Part shown: positions 20,749 to 28,756 of the stretch, in pieces
How the letters are laid out: every line of letters begins with the position of its first letter
Position numbering within the stretch: the first letter of the stretch is position 1
Assembly (NCBI RefSeq): GCF_030676415.1
Contig: NZ_JAUUTW010000046.1
Coordinates: forward strand, 1 to 33,401
Origin: Peribacillus frigoritolerans
Lineage (GTDB): Bacteria; Bacillota; Bacilli; Bacillales; DSM-1321
Length of the DNA: 33,401 nucleotides
Direction of reading: 5' to 3'
The notes under the pieces: generated by a model
The model's input: only the letters and a program-made list of their open reading frames with translations
Database searches by the model: none
Told to the model about the DNA's origin: nothing
Made by a program: the position numbers and the translations under genes

Positions 20749-22098
20749 TTAAGTCCCATTTTCCTTAATAAAATTACGTTCTGATCTTATTTGTTCTTCT
20801 AAAAGATAATCCTCTAACTTCCCATATCTTGACGCTTGTGTTAATGATAGTCCAAACCCTTCAACGAGTAATTGTGGTCCAAAATTACTTGCTATCATAT
20901 TAAAACAAGTAATTCTTAGAGACTTAGGTGTAAAACCACAAAAAGCCTTTACCTTTCTTGCAATGAAGGCATTATTGATTGGACGATCCTGATATACCTC
21001 TGATAAAGTTGAACTTAATATTAAAAAGGTCTTATTCTGTACGTTTCTTATATTCGATCTTTGTGTAATATACTCATTAATTAAAACCATTTCATCATTA
21101 GATAAATAAACAGGAGGTCTATCATTTATGTAAATCGCCTTCTGGTCAACTTTTATGTCACTTATTTTTATGTTTCTAATATGTGATGAAGATAACCCAT
21201 GATATAAACATAGTGTAGTCAATAAACACTCTAAGGGTTGTTCATAGTGGCTAATTTTTATTAATCTAGCCACTCTTACTTGCTCATCAAAGGTCAAAGG
21301 CTCGATAGTTGGAGGAAGCTCTCTAGATTTTATATCCAAGATTGGTATATGGGTTATTATTCTTTTTCTTTTGGCTAACTTGAAGAGAACTAATAAATCT
21401 TTCCTCACTATTTCACGATGCTTAGGTGTTAAAGTTAAAAGAAATTCATGAACATCTTCTTGCTGAACAGTATCCCATGATTCTATATCCTTACAATTGA
21501 TTTGAAACCATCGGACTAATCTAACAAAAATTTCTATGTCCGCCTTTACTGTTAATAGAGATAATGGCTTCCTCGCATTAAACTTCACTTGCCTATTCCT
21601 TAGTTCCATTTTTTCGTTGAAATATATCTCCAAGAGACGTATAAATCCTTTAGGGACTTGCTTTAAACCCTCTCTAATACTAGTGAGAATACCGTCATCT
21701 GCGTTAAGGCTTAAATAACCTTCCTTAATTAAAAAATTAAATAGACTTGATTTAACTCCCTTAGAATTAGGGATTTTTTCTAAAGTAGATACAAGCCATC
21801 CTTCATTAATATCAGAAGGCTTTAAAAGCTCATTTTCAGCTGTTTGTAAAACCTGTAACACCTTACTAGTGTGCCTACAAATTGTTGTTATACTAATACC
21901 TAATTCTTTTAAAAAAAGAACATAGTTTTTAAATAATGTTACACTCCATGTTTTTGTGAAATTTTCTTTAAGAAAACCTTCAGTTTGTATTTTCTCTACA
22001 CGAGCTTTACCAAAACAATTTTGACAGACGGTTGCTTTTTTATTAATTTCTGTCGGATTTAGTTTTCGTCCACAAAATACGCAAGTAAAATTGTTCAT
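20749..22098 (-). CDS. Zinc-finger tyrosine recombinase-like protein (TnpB-like), catalytic site altered
   Basis: 449 aa from the ATG at 22098 (7 nt after the XRE stop). The N-terminus is a zinc ribbon (FTCVFCGRKLNPT ... CQNCFGKAR). Residues 60-180 look like a core-binding domain and 260-449 like a tyrosine recombinase fold. The Arg of patch I is replaced (YHGLSSSHIRNI where TGLRxxEI is usual) and the HxxR patch reads KSLR; a Tyr remains (ASRYGKLEDY). It is probably a structural or accessory subunit working with the intact recombinase at 22421, as TnpB works with TnpA in Tn554, though shorter than Tn554 TnpB (630 aa). Confidence 0.8.
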   Translation of the reverse strand: MNNFTCVFCGRKLNPTEINKKATVCQNCFGKARVEKIQTEGFLKENFTKTWSVTLFKNYVLFLKELGISITTICRHTSKVLQVLQTAENELLKPSDINEGWLVSTLEKIPNSKGVKSSLFNFLIKEGYLSLNADDGILTSIREGLKQVPKGFIRLLEIYFNEKMELRNRQVKFNARKPLSLLTVKADIEIFVRLVRWFQINCKDIESWDTVQQEDVHEFLLTLTPKHREIVRKDLLVLFKLAKRKRIITHIPILDIKSRELPPTIEPLTFDEQVRVARLIKISHYEQPLECLLTTLCLYHGLSSSHIRNIKISDIKVDQKAIYINDRPPVYLSNDEMVLINEYITQRSNIRNVQNKTFLILSSTLSEVYQDRPINNAFIARKVKAFCGFTPKSLRITCFNMIASNFGPQLLVEGFGLSLTQASRYGKLEDYLLEEQIRSERNFIKENGT

Positions 22099-22105
22099 CT
22101 TGTAC

Positions 22106-22417
22106 CTATATTGGTGGAAGCTTAGCTTCAGAAATGAACTCATTAACCGCCTTTGCCAACTTTTTATCCGTTGGTCTTTCAAGTCTTTTCACAGGTGTAG
22201 GAGTATGTTTCCATAAATCATTTGGAGTACATTCTAGTGCAGTACAAAGCGCATCCATTGTTTGGGCCTTTACTTGCTTAGGCTCACCAGTTAATAATGC
22301 GCTTATTGAGGGGGGAGATAGTTTATAACCTGCTTTATCTTCCAATAGCCTACCCAATTCAGCACCAGACCATATTCCACTTTCAGCCATGACTTTTCTT
22401 AATCTCCATTCAATCAC
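22106..22417 (-). CDS. XRE-family helix-turn-helix regulator
   Basis: 103 aa. HTH in residues 12-65 (AESGIWSGAELGRLLEDKAG then SPPSISALLTGEPKQVKA and ALCTALECTPNDLW) matches the Cro/C1-type domain. GTG start (22415-22417), 3 nt after the TnpA-like stop, so translationally coupled. It takes the place of tnpC in the Tn554 order and probably regulates or orients the recombination complex. Confidence 0.9.
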   Translation of the reverse strand: MIEWRLRKVMAESGIWSGAELGRLLEDKAGYKLSPPSISALLTGEPKQVKAQTMDALCTALECTPNDLWKHTPTPVKRLERPTDKKLAKAVNEFISEAKLPPI

Positions 22418-22420
22418 AAT

Positions 22421-23497
22421 TCATTCACCCTTTTTATTAAAGTTTAATAATTGATTTCGCCACTTTTCCTGAGCCATCCTCACCCTTTTCTCCAAATGAT
22501 CTGAACCAGGATTAGAGTAATTAAATGTCGTAGCAACATCTGCGTGACCTAACAATTCCTTTAGTGTTAATAAGTCCACACCAAGTTCTGTCTGACGAGT
22601 TGCGAATGAATGACGTAATTGATGAGGACTAAAAATCTCTTCTTTAGTAAAACCCATCTTTTCTTGCCTTCTCGCTAAACTCTTTCGAGCTGTGTGTTTA
22701 TTTAACCTAACACCACCTTCTGATAAGAATAAAGGACCTGCAGTTTCGGTAGCGAAAAGGGGTCTGATCCTCTCTAAGTACCATTTTATGAGTATATCCA
22801 CATCATCTAACATTGGTACCCATCTCCGCTTAAATCCTGACCCCATAGATCCTTTTCCAAAACGAACATGAATTTTACCCTTTTCCCCCAAGTCAAACCT
22901 ACAGTCTTTTACATCCATCATTATTATTTCGTGTGTTCTTAAACCTGTTAATTCTAACATTCTAAAAAGGCTATAGTCTCTCGCTACAGTGGAGTATTTT
23001 CTAGCTGTTTTCATTTCTTCCTTCAACCCATTCCAAAATCTAGCAAGCAATTCAGGTTTTGGAGGTATTACCTGACCATTATGATCATCTTTTCTATGAT
23101 AGTAACGGTTAAATTTATCTAATAAGTTAGGAACTTGTACTCTATACCTCTCCCAAATTTCATGACCATGCCTTGTCTTTAAATACTCTAAAAATGTAGA
23201 GATAGTAGATTGATATTTTCTCCTAGTTGAATATGCTAGTCCTCTTCCAACCAATCCTAAATAAAACTTATCTGCATCGGACATTGTAACTTCCCATATG
23301 AACTTATTTGACACATCTAAGAATTCATTCAAGCATTTTGTTCCGAGAGCTATGGTATGCTCCGTATATCCTAGAACACGCTGTTGCTGTTCCCATAACC
23401 CCATTAACTTTGCTTGGTATTCTCTCGATTCTTCATATGTAGGATAGTATATTTCTTGTTTATTGCTGATTACAGATAAAAAAGGTTGCTTCCCCAT
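22421..23497 (-). CDS. Tyrosine recombinase (TnpA-like) of the radC element
   Basis: 358 aa, close to Tn554 TnpA (361 aa). N-terminal core-binding domain about 30-140 (GYTEHTIALGTKCLNEFL). Catalytic residues all present: Arg in LTGLRTHEI, Lys in FGKGSMGSGFKRRW, HxxR in SPHQLRHSFAT, His in LLGHADVATT and Tyr in FNYSNP. ATG start with AGGTTATTAA, a poor ribosome site. First gene of the three-gene operon; transcription runs away from the element end 93 bp upstream. Expected to carry out strand exchange at the radC target. Confidence 0.93.
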   Translation of the reverse strand: MGKQPFLSVISNKQEIYYPTYEESREYQAKLMGLWEQQQRVLGYTEHTIALGTKCLNEFLDVSNKFIWEVTMSDADKFYLGLVGRGLAYSTRRKYQSTISTFLEYLKTRHGHEIWERYRVQVPNLLDKFNRYYHRKDDHNGQVIPPKPELLARFWNGLKEEMKTARKYSTVARDYSLFRMLELTGLRTHEIIMMDVKDCRFDLGEKGKIHVRFGKGSMGSGFKRRWVPMLDDVDILIKWYLERIRPLFATETAGPLFLSEGGVRLNKHTARKSLARRQEKMGFTKEEIFSPHQLRHSFATRQTELGVDLLTLKELLGHADVATTFNYSNPGSDHLEKRVRMAQEKWRNQLLNFNKKGE

Positions 23498-23570
23498 TTA
23501 ATAACCTCGCATTTTAGGCATTACCTAATATTTTTAGTTAACACCTAATATATCAGAAGATTAATAAAAA

Positions 23571-23588
23571 AGAAACATATCCTTTCTC
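23571..23588 (-). repeat. Right inverted end of the element
   Basis: Minus strand GAGAAAGGATATGTTTCT; inverted partner of 13702-13719. It adjoins the radC codons for SHQH. Confidence 0.8.
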
Positions 23589-23590
23589 CG

Positions 23591-23896
23591 GTGCTGATGG
23601 CTGACAATAAGGGAAGCCGCGTTGTTTAAAATGGCGCATTTCAGCACATCTCTAGGATGGACGACACTCGCATTTAGGCTTCCCACATGCGCCCGATGAA
23701 GACCTACAACATGATTTTTCGTGTTGAGCATCATGACAAGAAAAACTTCCCTGTCCTCGTTTGCGATTTGCGCTGCGGCTAATTCTCGGGCATCTTCTGG
23801 ATTTCGAATTTGAAAGGCCGCAAACGGCTCAACAATTTCCCTGATTTCCTGCTTAATTCGTACCACTTCAAAAATTGGGGTTAATACCATTTTCAA
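23591..23896 (-). pseudogene. radC: radC, N-terminal half (split by the mobile element)
   Basis: Begins MKMVLTPIFEVVRIKQEIRE and contains the conserved RadC stretch NEDREVFLVMMLNTKNHVVG, then ending with the start of the JAMM motif, LIVSHQH at 23591. Beyond that the frame runs into the element (RRKDMFLFY, stop at 23561). It lacks the HPSGDP half and so the metal site; probably inactive. Short RadC proteins of about 150 aa like this are usual on Bacillus plasmids and phages. Confidence 0.92.
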
Positions 23897-24052
23897 AACT
23901 CCTTTTCATTTTGATTTTTTATTTGTTGCCCTTTTGGTTTTTCTCTGGTGGGTTTTTCTTTCCTATTTTCATTTGCCTTGCGAAGCGAATTAGTTCCCCA
24001 AAGGGGGATTATTTTTCCCCTTTGACATGTAGAACGAAAAACACGCATAGGC

Positions 24053-24136
24053 AATCGGTCAAGGGATTAAGCACAAAAAGTTTTTGATGTTGCGATAGCG
24101 TCCCTAATCAAAAAGTTTTTTGCCCCTTGATCGATT
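24053..24136. repeat. Long imperfect inverted repeat
   Basis: Left arm 24053-24088 (AATCGGTCAAGGG, then CAAAAAGTTTTTGAT) pairs with right arm 24106-24136 (ATCAAAAAGTTTTTTG, then CCCTTGATCGATT), with an extra 7 nt in the left arm and a GTTGCGATAGCGTCCC loop. Confidence 0.75.
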
Positions 24137-24140
24137 GACT

Positions 24141-24202
24141 GGCCGTCTTAGCTTCCTGCCGGAAAGGTTCGGGTGCCCTACCGGCTGGGAGGTTAGTCGG
24201 CC
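24141..24202 (+). other. Nested GC-rich hairpin, possible structured RNA or origin
   Basis: Three collinear stems: GGCCG 24141-24145 / CGGCC 24198-24202; CTTCC 24152-24156 / GGGAG 24187-24191; GCCGG 24158-24162 / CCGGC 24181-24185, with an 18-nt loop. Much higher GC than its surroundings. It could be a non-coding RNA or part of a replication or transfer origin. Confidence 0.5.
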
Positions 24203-24235
24203 TGCGCTGTTTTACGATTCGGAAGGCAAAGGGAA

Positions 24236-24266
24236 AAAATAATAAAAAAAGCAGCCGCCCGGCTGC
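24236..24266 (-). terminator. Minus-strand terminator
   Basis: GCAGCCG / CGGCTGC hairpin (24251-24266) followed on the minus strand by TTTTTTTATTATTTTTT. No protein gene lies upstream of it on that strand, so it may end a short RNA. Confidence 0.7.
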
Positions 24267-24469
24267 TATCCTTGTGACCTTTTATTCTATTGATCCTTTA
24301 ATCCCTTACACCTCTTAGTGCCTTTCTCCCCCAACTGTTTATACTTTGTGAATATATTACTTGCTACATTCCTTAACCCTTATGAAATTTCTCTAACAAA
24401 TAACCCCGGATAATGTAAAAATATTATATAATTAGTATATTATAGGAATTTTTAGAGGGGGCAGTGTCA

Positions 24470-25639
24470 ATGTCTAATGATGATTTTTTCTTTGAACTAC
24501 AAAAGCATAGTGAAGCTAAACTTATGATTCTTGATAATTATGTTGTCCCTTGGATGAGAAAAATTACTATGGGTCCTTACGGTGAACGAGCATTGGTTAT
24601 TGATGGTTTTGCCGGAACTGGGAAGTATAGTAATTCTGATGGGTCTTCAATTAGATTAATTAAACATGCAATTGATTTTTGTGAACAGGCTGAACAAAAT
24701 AATTGGAATTATCCTAAACTATTAATTCAATTAATTGAAGGTAATGAAGAAAATTATAATAAACTACTTGAAAATATTCATGAAATTACATCTTTAGATT
24801 TAGCAAGTGAAAAGGATTTTATCCCAATTCCTGATTATCCTTCTATCCAAATCTCATGTAGGAACGGGAATTTCGATGAAGTTTTAAGTTCAAGACTGGA
24901 TGAACTAAAAAGTGGGTATACCTTAATCCCTAGTTTTTGTTTTATCGATCCATTTGGATTTAAAGATACTCCTTTTGATCTAATCAAGCGATATTTATCA
25001 AATGATAAATCGGAAATATTATTAAACTTTATTTATGAAGAAACTAACAGATTTATAACTGCAAAAAACCAAAAAGTTCTATCACATATGAAAAAACATT
25101 TTGGTATTGAAGAGATTCAATCAATCCAAGACTTGGTTCAAGATAAGAAACCCCAAGAAAGGAAACAAACAATTGTAGATTTCTACTCTAGACAATTATT
25201 AGAAAATTCTGATGTTAATCATGTTTTAACTTTTGAAATTAAAAAGTCCGGTAGAACCAAATTAATGCTTTTTTATGGTACTAAAAGCATTGAGGGATTA
25301 AAAGTAATGAAGAAGGCTATGTGGAAAGTAGACGATACTGGGATGTACATGTTTGATGATAGAAAAAACCTTAAAGATATTGAGTTTCAATTTACCAAAG
25401 ATTTAAATGATAGCATCTTAATAGAAGAGCTATGTGAAATCTTAAGAAATAGATTTTCAGGTGAAATTGCTCACATAAAAGAAATAGAGGAATTTGTTTT
25501 AACAGAAACAATATTTCCTCTTGAGAACTTCTGTAGACCAGCATTAAAACTTTTAGAACAAAAAAATGAATTTATTGATGTTAAAAATCGTGCCAGAAAG
25601 GGTACATATCCAAAAAATACAGTCATTCAATTCAAATAG
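24470..25639 (+). CDS. Three-Cys-motif partner protein (TcmP family)
   Basis: 389 aa. ATG at 24470, 8 nt after GAGGGGG (a GTG at 24464 is too close to it). The N-terminus has ALVIDGFAGTGKYSNSDGSS, a methyltransferase-like motif I, and SFCFIDPFGFKDTPFDLIK, reminiscent of the DPPF motif; together these are typical of TcmP. The C-terminal 90 residues look like a winged helix (ILIEELCEILRNRFSGEIAH). TcmP genes almost always sit beside a Gp37/Gp68-type gene, as here (86 bp upstream of it). Biochemical role not established. Confidence 0.88.
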   Translation: MSNDDFFFELQKHSEAKLMILDNYVVPWMRKITMGPYGERALVIDGFAGTGKYSNSDGSSIRLIKHAIDFCEQAEQNNWNYPKLLIQLIEGNEENYNKLLENIHEITSLDLASEKDFIPIPDYPSIQISCRNGNFDEVLSSRLDELKSGYTLIPSFCFIDPFGFKDTPFDLIKRYLSNDKSEILLNFIYEETNRFITAKNQKVLSHMKKHFGIEEIQSIQDLVQDKKPQERKQTIVDFYSRQLLENSDVNHVLTFEIKKSGRTKLMLFYGTKSIEGLKVMKKAMWKVDDTGMYMFDDRKNLKDIEFQFTKDLNDSILIEELCEILRNRFSGEIAHIKEIEEFVLTETIFPLENFCRPALKLLEQKNEFIDVKNRARKGTYPKNTVIQFK

Positions 25640-25724
25640 ACAATCCAAATAGAACATTCGTTCCTTTTGTGCAGTTACATTTTTTTCTACTTAGGTTATA
25701 CTGTAGAAAAAGGAGTGAAAAAAA

Positions 25725-26447
25725 ATGGCTGGTAATTCAAGTATTGAATGGACAGAAGCCACTTGGAACCCTGTAACTGGATGTAATAAAGTATCTGACG
25801 GTTGCAAACATTGTTATGCTGAGAGAATGGCTAAACGACTACATGCTATGAGAAATCCTAGATATGCTAATGGTTTCAATGTAACACTTCATCCTGATTT
25901 AATAGATACTCCAAGAAAGTGGGCTAAGCCAAGAAAAGTTTTTGTAAATTCGATGTCGGATTTATTTCATAAACAAGTACCTGATGATTTTATTAGCGAT
26001 GTCTTTAAGACCATGAATGAAACACCACAACATTCATATCAAATTTTAACAAAGAGACCAGAAAGAGTTGTGGAAATTTCTAAGTTGTTAGATTTCACTC
26101 CAAACATTTGGATGGGAACAAGTGTTGAAAATATTAAAGTTACTCATAGGATTGATCTCTTGAAGCAGGTACCTGCAAATGTAAGATTCCTATCCTGTGA
26201 ACCATTATTGGGTCCACTTGATGACCTTAATTTAAGTGAAATCCATTGGGTTATTGTTGGTGGAGAATCAGGGCCAGGTGCCAGACCAATGGAGGCTGAT
26301 TGGGTACGATCCATTCGAGATCAATGCGAAAATCAGAATGTTGCATTTTTCTTCAAACAATGGGGTGGCGTACAAAAACATCGTTTCGGAAGAGAATTAG
26401 ATAATAGAACATATAATGAATACCCTCTCCAAACCCTTGCTAAATAA
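25725..26447 (+). CDS. Phage Gp37/Gp68 family protein (three-Cys motif, radical SAM-like)
   Basis: 240 aa. Starts MAGNSSIEWTEATWNPVTGC, and the cysteines in GCNKVSDGCKHCYAERMAKR (CxxxxxxCxxC) are the three-Cys motif that would bind an iron-sulfur cluster. Later motifs VNSMSDLFH, LTKRPER, LPNIWMGTSVEN-like FTPNIWMGTSVEN, RFLSCEPLLGPL, WVIVGGESGPGARPM and FFFKQWGG are diagnostic of the DUF5131 family. Works with the TcmP protein. ATG start with AAAGGAG. Phage and mobile-element distribution suggests a modification or defence role; the reaction is unknown. Confidence 0.92.
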   Translation: MAGNSSIEWTEATWNPVTGCNKVSDGCKHCYAERMAKRLHAMRNPRYANGFNVTLHPDLIDTPRKWAKPRKVFVNSMSDLFHKQVPDDFISDVFKTMNETPQHSYQILTKRPERVVEISKLLDFTPNIWMGTSVENIKVTHRIDLLKQVPANVRFLSCEPLLGPLDDLNLSEIHWVIVGGESGPGARPMEADWVRSIRDQCENQNVAFFFKQWGGVQKHRFGRELDNRTYNEYPLQTLAK

Positions 26448-26466
26448 TGTAAGGGTTTTTTAATAA
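26434..26466 (+). terminator. Terminator overlapping the end of the Gp37/Gp68 gene
   Basis: AAACCCTT / AAGGGTTT stem whose loop contains the TAA stop, then TTTTAA. Confidence 0.8.
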
Positions 26467-26599
26467 AAGTGATTTTAAAGACGAATATTTATAAAGGAAG
26501 AAATAAAAAAGCCCAGTAAGATTTAAAACCAGCCTCTTAGTTTATTTGGAGGTTTACCATAAGGTGAAGATTGGAAATTGTCGAATATTATTCTAAAAT

Positions 26600-26635
26600 A
26601 GCCTTTGTTCCCGTGAACAAAGGCTACCTTTTTTG
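26600..26635. terminator. Strong terminator between convergent genes
   Basis: Perfect 11-bp stem AGCCTTTGTTC / GAACAAAGGCT with a CCGT loop, then ACCTTTTTTG on +; A/T-rich on the other side, just past the recombinase stop. Confidence 0.85.
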
Positions 26636-26649
26636 ACGAGTTTCTTCTA

Positions 26650-27270
26650 TTATATAGTGACCTTTTTGAAGTCTTTTTCATATTCCCTAACCAACTTATA
26701 AAAAGTCGTCTTTTTAACCCCTAATACTGCCATAGCATTAACGGCTGTCATCTCTCCTGCTTTCCATGAATCATAGACTTTTTTAAACTCTTCCGTTACT
26801 TCAGCTTTCGGCCGACCGAAAGGAACACCATTCTGCAAAGCCACATCAATTCCTTCACGCTGCCGTTTTCGTATACGGTCCCTCTCCTCTTCCGCCATCC
26901 AAGAAAGGATTTGTAAAACAAGATCTGCGATGAAGGTCCCTAAACTATCCTTAAATTGAGTAGTGTCCAACAAAGGCATATCCATGACCACGATATCCGC
27001 CTGAATATTTTTCGTGATATCATTCCACTCCTGAAGGATCTCTTCCTTGTTTCTGCCAAAACGATCCAGTGAATGAATGTAAAGAACGTCCCCTTTTCGG
27101 ATCATCCTTTTTAAAAGTTGATATTGTTCTCGTTCAAAATTTTTCCCACTTTGTTTATCCATGAAGATATCTCGTTCATCCAATCCTTTTTCTTTCATGA
27201 CCTGAAGTTGACGTCCTTCATTTTGATCTTTGCTACTGACTCTTATGTATCCGAATTTACGAACATCCAT
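26650..27270 (-). CDS. Serine recombinase (resolvase/invertase family)
   Basis: 206 aa. The catalytic domain begins KFGYIRVSSKDQNEGRQLQV, with the active Ser in VSS; KGDVLYIHSLDRFGRNKEEI holds the conserved Arg residues. The long helix E contains LQILSWMAEEERDRIRKRQR, and the C-terminal HTH is in AVNAMAVLGVKKTTFYKLVR. Length matches Tn3-type resolvases. ATG start with AAGGTGG. A set of CGTTCGTAAAAG-type half sites lies directly upstream (27310-27440), as expected of a res site. Confidence 0.93.
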   Translation of the reverse strand: MDVRKFGYIRVSSKDQNEGRQLQVMKEKGLDERDIFMDKQSGKNFEREQYQLLKRMIRKGDVLYIHSLDRFGRNKEEILQEWNDITKNIQADIVVMDMPLLDTTQFKDSLGTFIADLVLQILSWMAEEERDRIRKRQREGIDVALQNGVPFGRPKAEVTEEFKKVYDSWKAGEMTAVNAMAVLGVKKTTFYKLVREYEKDFKKVTI

Positions 27271-27309
27271 TTTTTCACTCCACCTTCTACTTACTTTCCT
27301 ATTATTCTA

Positions 27310-27441
27310 CCAAAATCGTTCGTAAAAGTGTATGCAAAATCACGAACGTTCATAAAGTGTTTTTCAACTTTAACGAACGTGAAAATGAGTTGATTTTATA
27401 AAAAAAAGAAGCGTTCGTAAAAGTGTACTTTTACGAACGGG
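27310..27441. promoter_or_regulatory. res-like recombination site with TCGTAAAAG/ACGAACG half-sites
   Basis: Five or more copies of a half-site of the type CGTTCGTAAAAG or ACGAACG occur (about 27318, 27342-27350, 27373-27379, 27412, 27428). The outermost is a perfect palindrome: CGTTCGTAAAAG 27412-27423 / CTTTTACGAACG 27428-27439 around TGTA. Spacing and position upstream of the recombinase fit a three-subsite res region, which would also autoregulate the gene. Confidence 0.75.
27418..27441 (+). repeat. 24-bp direct repeat, copy 1
   Basis: Identical to 32803-32826. It covers the centre and right half of the palindromic crossover-like site. Confidence 0.9.
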
Positions 27442-27593
27442 GTTCTTTATAAAGCTAGGACTTATACAGCCACGTCTTATCCGAATTTTCAGATTCAATG
27501 TGTTGCAGATCTCAAAAAACCGGAGCAAAATTGTTAGTATTATATCCTATATCATTCTTTAAATATGCAAGAAATTCTTTTGATTGAAATAGT

Positions 27594-27735
27594 TTATTGG
27601 GTTTGTTTCCGGACGATTCTTTTTATTTTTTGCACACAAAAAGGGTGTCCCAAAAACAAGGCTTCAGATACAGTAGCTTTCGGTCGGCCAAAACGATCAA
27701 GTGAATGAATGTAAAGACAATCTCCTGTCCAAATC
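27594..27735 (-). pseudogene. Internally deleted serine recombinase remnant
   Basis: Minus strand: GDCLYIHSLDRFGRPKATVS EA-type sequence joins the catalytic motif (GDxLYIHSLDRFGR) directly to the region before the HTH (FGRPKAxV). In the intact protein at 26650 these are about 95 residues apart, and both end in FGR, so a deletion between the two FGR motifs is likely. The N-terminus and HTH are not recognisable. Confidence 0.7.
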
Positions 27736-27904
27736 ATGCTAAAAATAGGGAACGTTAAAAACAGGAAATTTCGAATAAAACACCCCGTTCGTAACAGTCT
27801 CCTTGTGCATTCCATATTTCGATGGTACTTGATATGATTAAAGCTTACAATATACTTAAAGAAGAATGAAAAGTAGTGAAAATTACTTGGAAAGGAGATA
27901 CTTT

Positions 27905-28756
27905 ATGAGTGATCAGAATCGATTTATAAAATTCAATACATTTCAGCAGCTTCATCGCCAATCATCTACTTTTGTACTGCCAAATGCTTGGGATGCCAGT
28001 AGCGCCAGAATTTTCCAAGAAAGTGGATTTAAAGCGATTGGTACAACCAGTGCAGGTATGGCTATTTCGTTAGGCTATTCAGATGGTCAAAAGCTTCCCT
28101 TTGTAAAATTGACTGAATCTCTGAAAATGATTGTTAATTCCGTGAATGTTCCTGTAAGCGCTGATATTGAAGCTGGCTATGGAGCGTCTATTGAAGAGGT
28201 GGTAGAAAACATTAGACAGATTATTTTAACTGGAGTAGTTGGAATTAACCTTGAAGATGGCACAGGAAATCCGGAGGATCCAATTTTTGATGTTTCACTA
28301 CAAGCCGAAAAAATAACTGCTATCAAAGAACTGTCTCGATTGTTGAAAATGCCTTTATTTATCAATGCACGTACTGATCTGTATTGGCTAAATATTGGTG
28401 ACCCTGTGCTTCGACTTCAGTCAGCCATCAATCGGGCAATAGCTTATCAAAAAGCTGGGGCAGACTGTATTTTCATTCCTGGTGTAAAAAATATTGATAC
28501 CATTGAAAAGCTTAGACAGGAAATTTCTAGTCCAATTAACTTGTTAGCTGGGGCAGATATGCCTTCTTTGAAGCGGCTATCTGAAACTGGAATTGAGAGA
28601 GTCAGTAGTGGGTCTGCACCTTTTAGAGCCACGATAACATTATTAAGAAAAATTAGTGAAGATATTATCAATCATGGAAATTTCCAGCTTATGATTGACG
28701 ACGTTATCACTTATAACGATGTGGCTGAATTGATAAAGCCAAGCTCAGATATGTAA
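27905..28756 (+). CDS. PEP mutase / isocitrate lyase family protein
   Basis: 283 aa from the ATG at 27905, which has AAAGGAG 7 nt upstream. TIM-barrel motifs: LPNAWDASSARIFQESGFKA, TTSAGMA, VPVSADIEAGYG (metal-binding Asp), GINLEDGTGN (acidic pair), LFINARTDLYWL and LAGADMPS. These fit the carboxyvinyl-carboxyphosphonate mutase / 2-methylisocitrate lyase-like group, which makes or breaks C-C or P-C bonds next to an oxo-acid. The lyase KKCGH motif is absent, so isocitrate lyase itself is unlikely. Alone on the + strand; no phosphonate genes nearby. Confidence 0.88.
   Translation: MSDQNRFIKFNTFQQLHRQSSTFVLPNAWDASSARIFQESGFKAIGTTSAGMAISLGYSDGQKLPFVKLTESLKMIVNSVNVPVSADIEAGYGASIEEVVENIRQIILTGVVGINLEDGTGNPEDPIFDVSLQAEKITAIKELSRLLKMPLFINARTDLYWLNIGDPVLRLQSAINRAIAYQKAGADCIFIPGVKNIDTIEKLRQEISSPINLLAGADMPSLKRLSETGIERVSSGSAPFRATITLLRKISEDIINHGNFQLMIDDVITYNDVAELIKPSSDM

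Larger units (their letters stand above)
13699..23593 (-). mobile_element. Tn554-like element inserted in radC (about 9.9 kb)
   Basis: Homology to radC stops at the same codon on both sides. GGTG is present at both junctions (13699-13702 and 23590-23593). The ends are imperfect inverted repeats: GGAAAAGGACATGTTTCT on + from 13702 and GAGAAAGGATATGTTTCT on minus from 23588, 15 of 18 identical. Tyrosine recombinase genes lie at the right end. Tn554 and relatives are known to insert at a fixed site in radC, so the site and gene set agree. Cargo runs from 13720 to about 20750. Confidence 0.9.
23897..24469. other. 570 bp without a gene, strongly structured
   Basis: Contains a long imperfect inverted repeat (24053-24136), a nested GC-rich hairpin (24141-24202) and a minus-strand terminator (24251-24266 with T run below). 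Between 24300 and 24460 is AT-rich promoter-like DNA for the gene at 24470 (TATATTATAGG near 24437). No ORF with a ribosome site. Confidence 0.6.

Noticed and set aside
26650..27270. Complete Tn3-family transposon with this resolvase
   Set aside because: No tnpA transposase gene or 38-bp terminal repeats are seen in the window.
27905..28756. The mutase gene as part of the microcin-like pathway
   Set aside because: It is on the opposite strand, 440 bp beyond the operon end, with a terminator between; no evidence of a link other than the shared flanking repeats.
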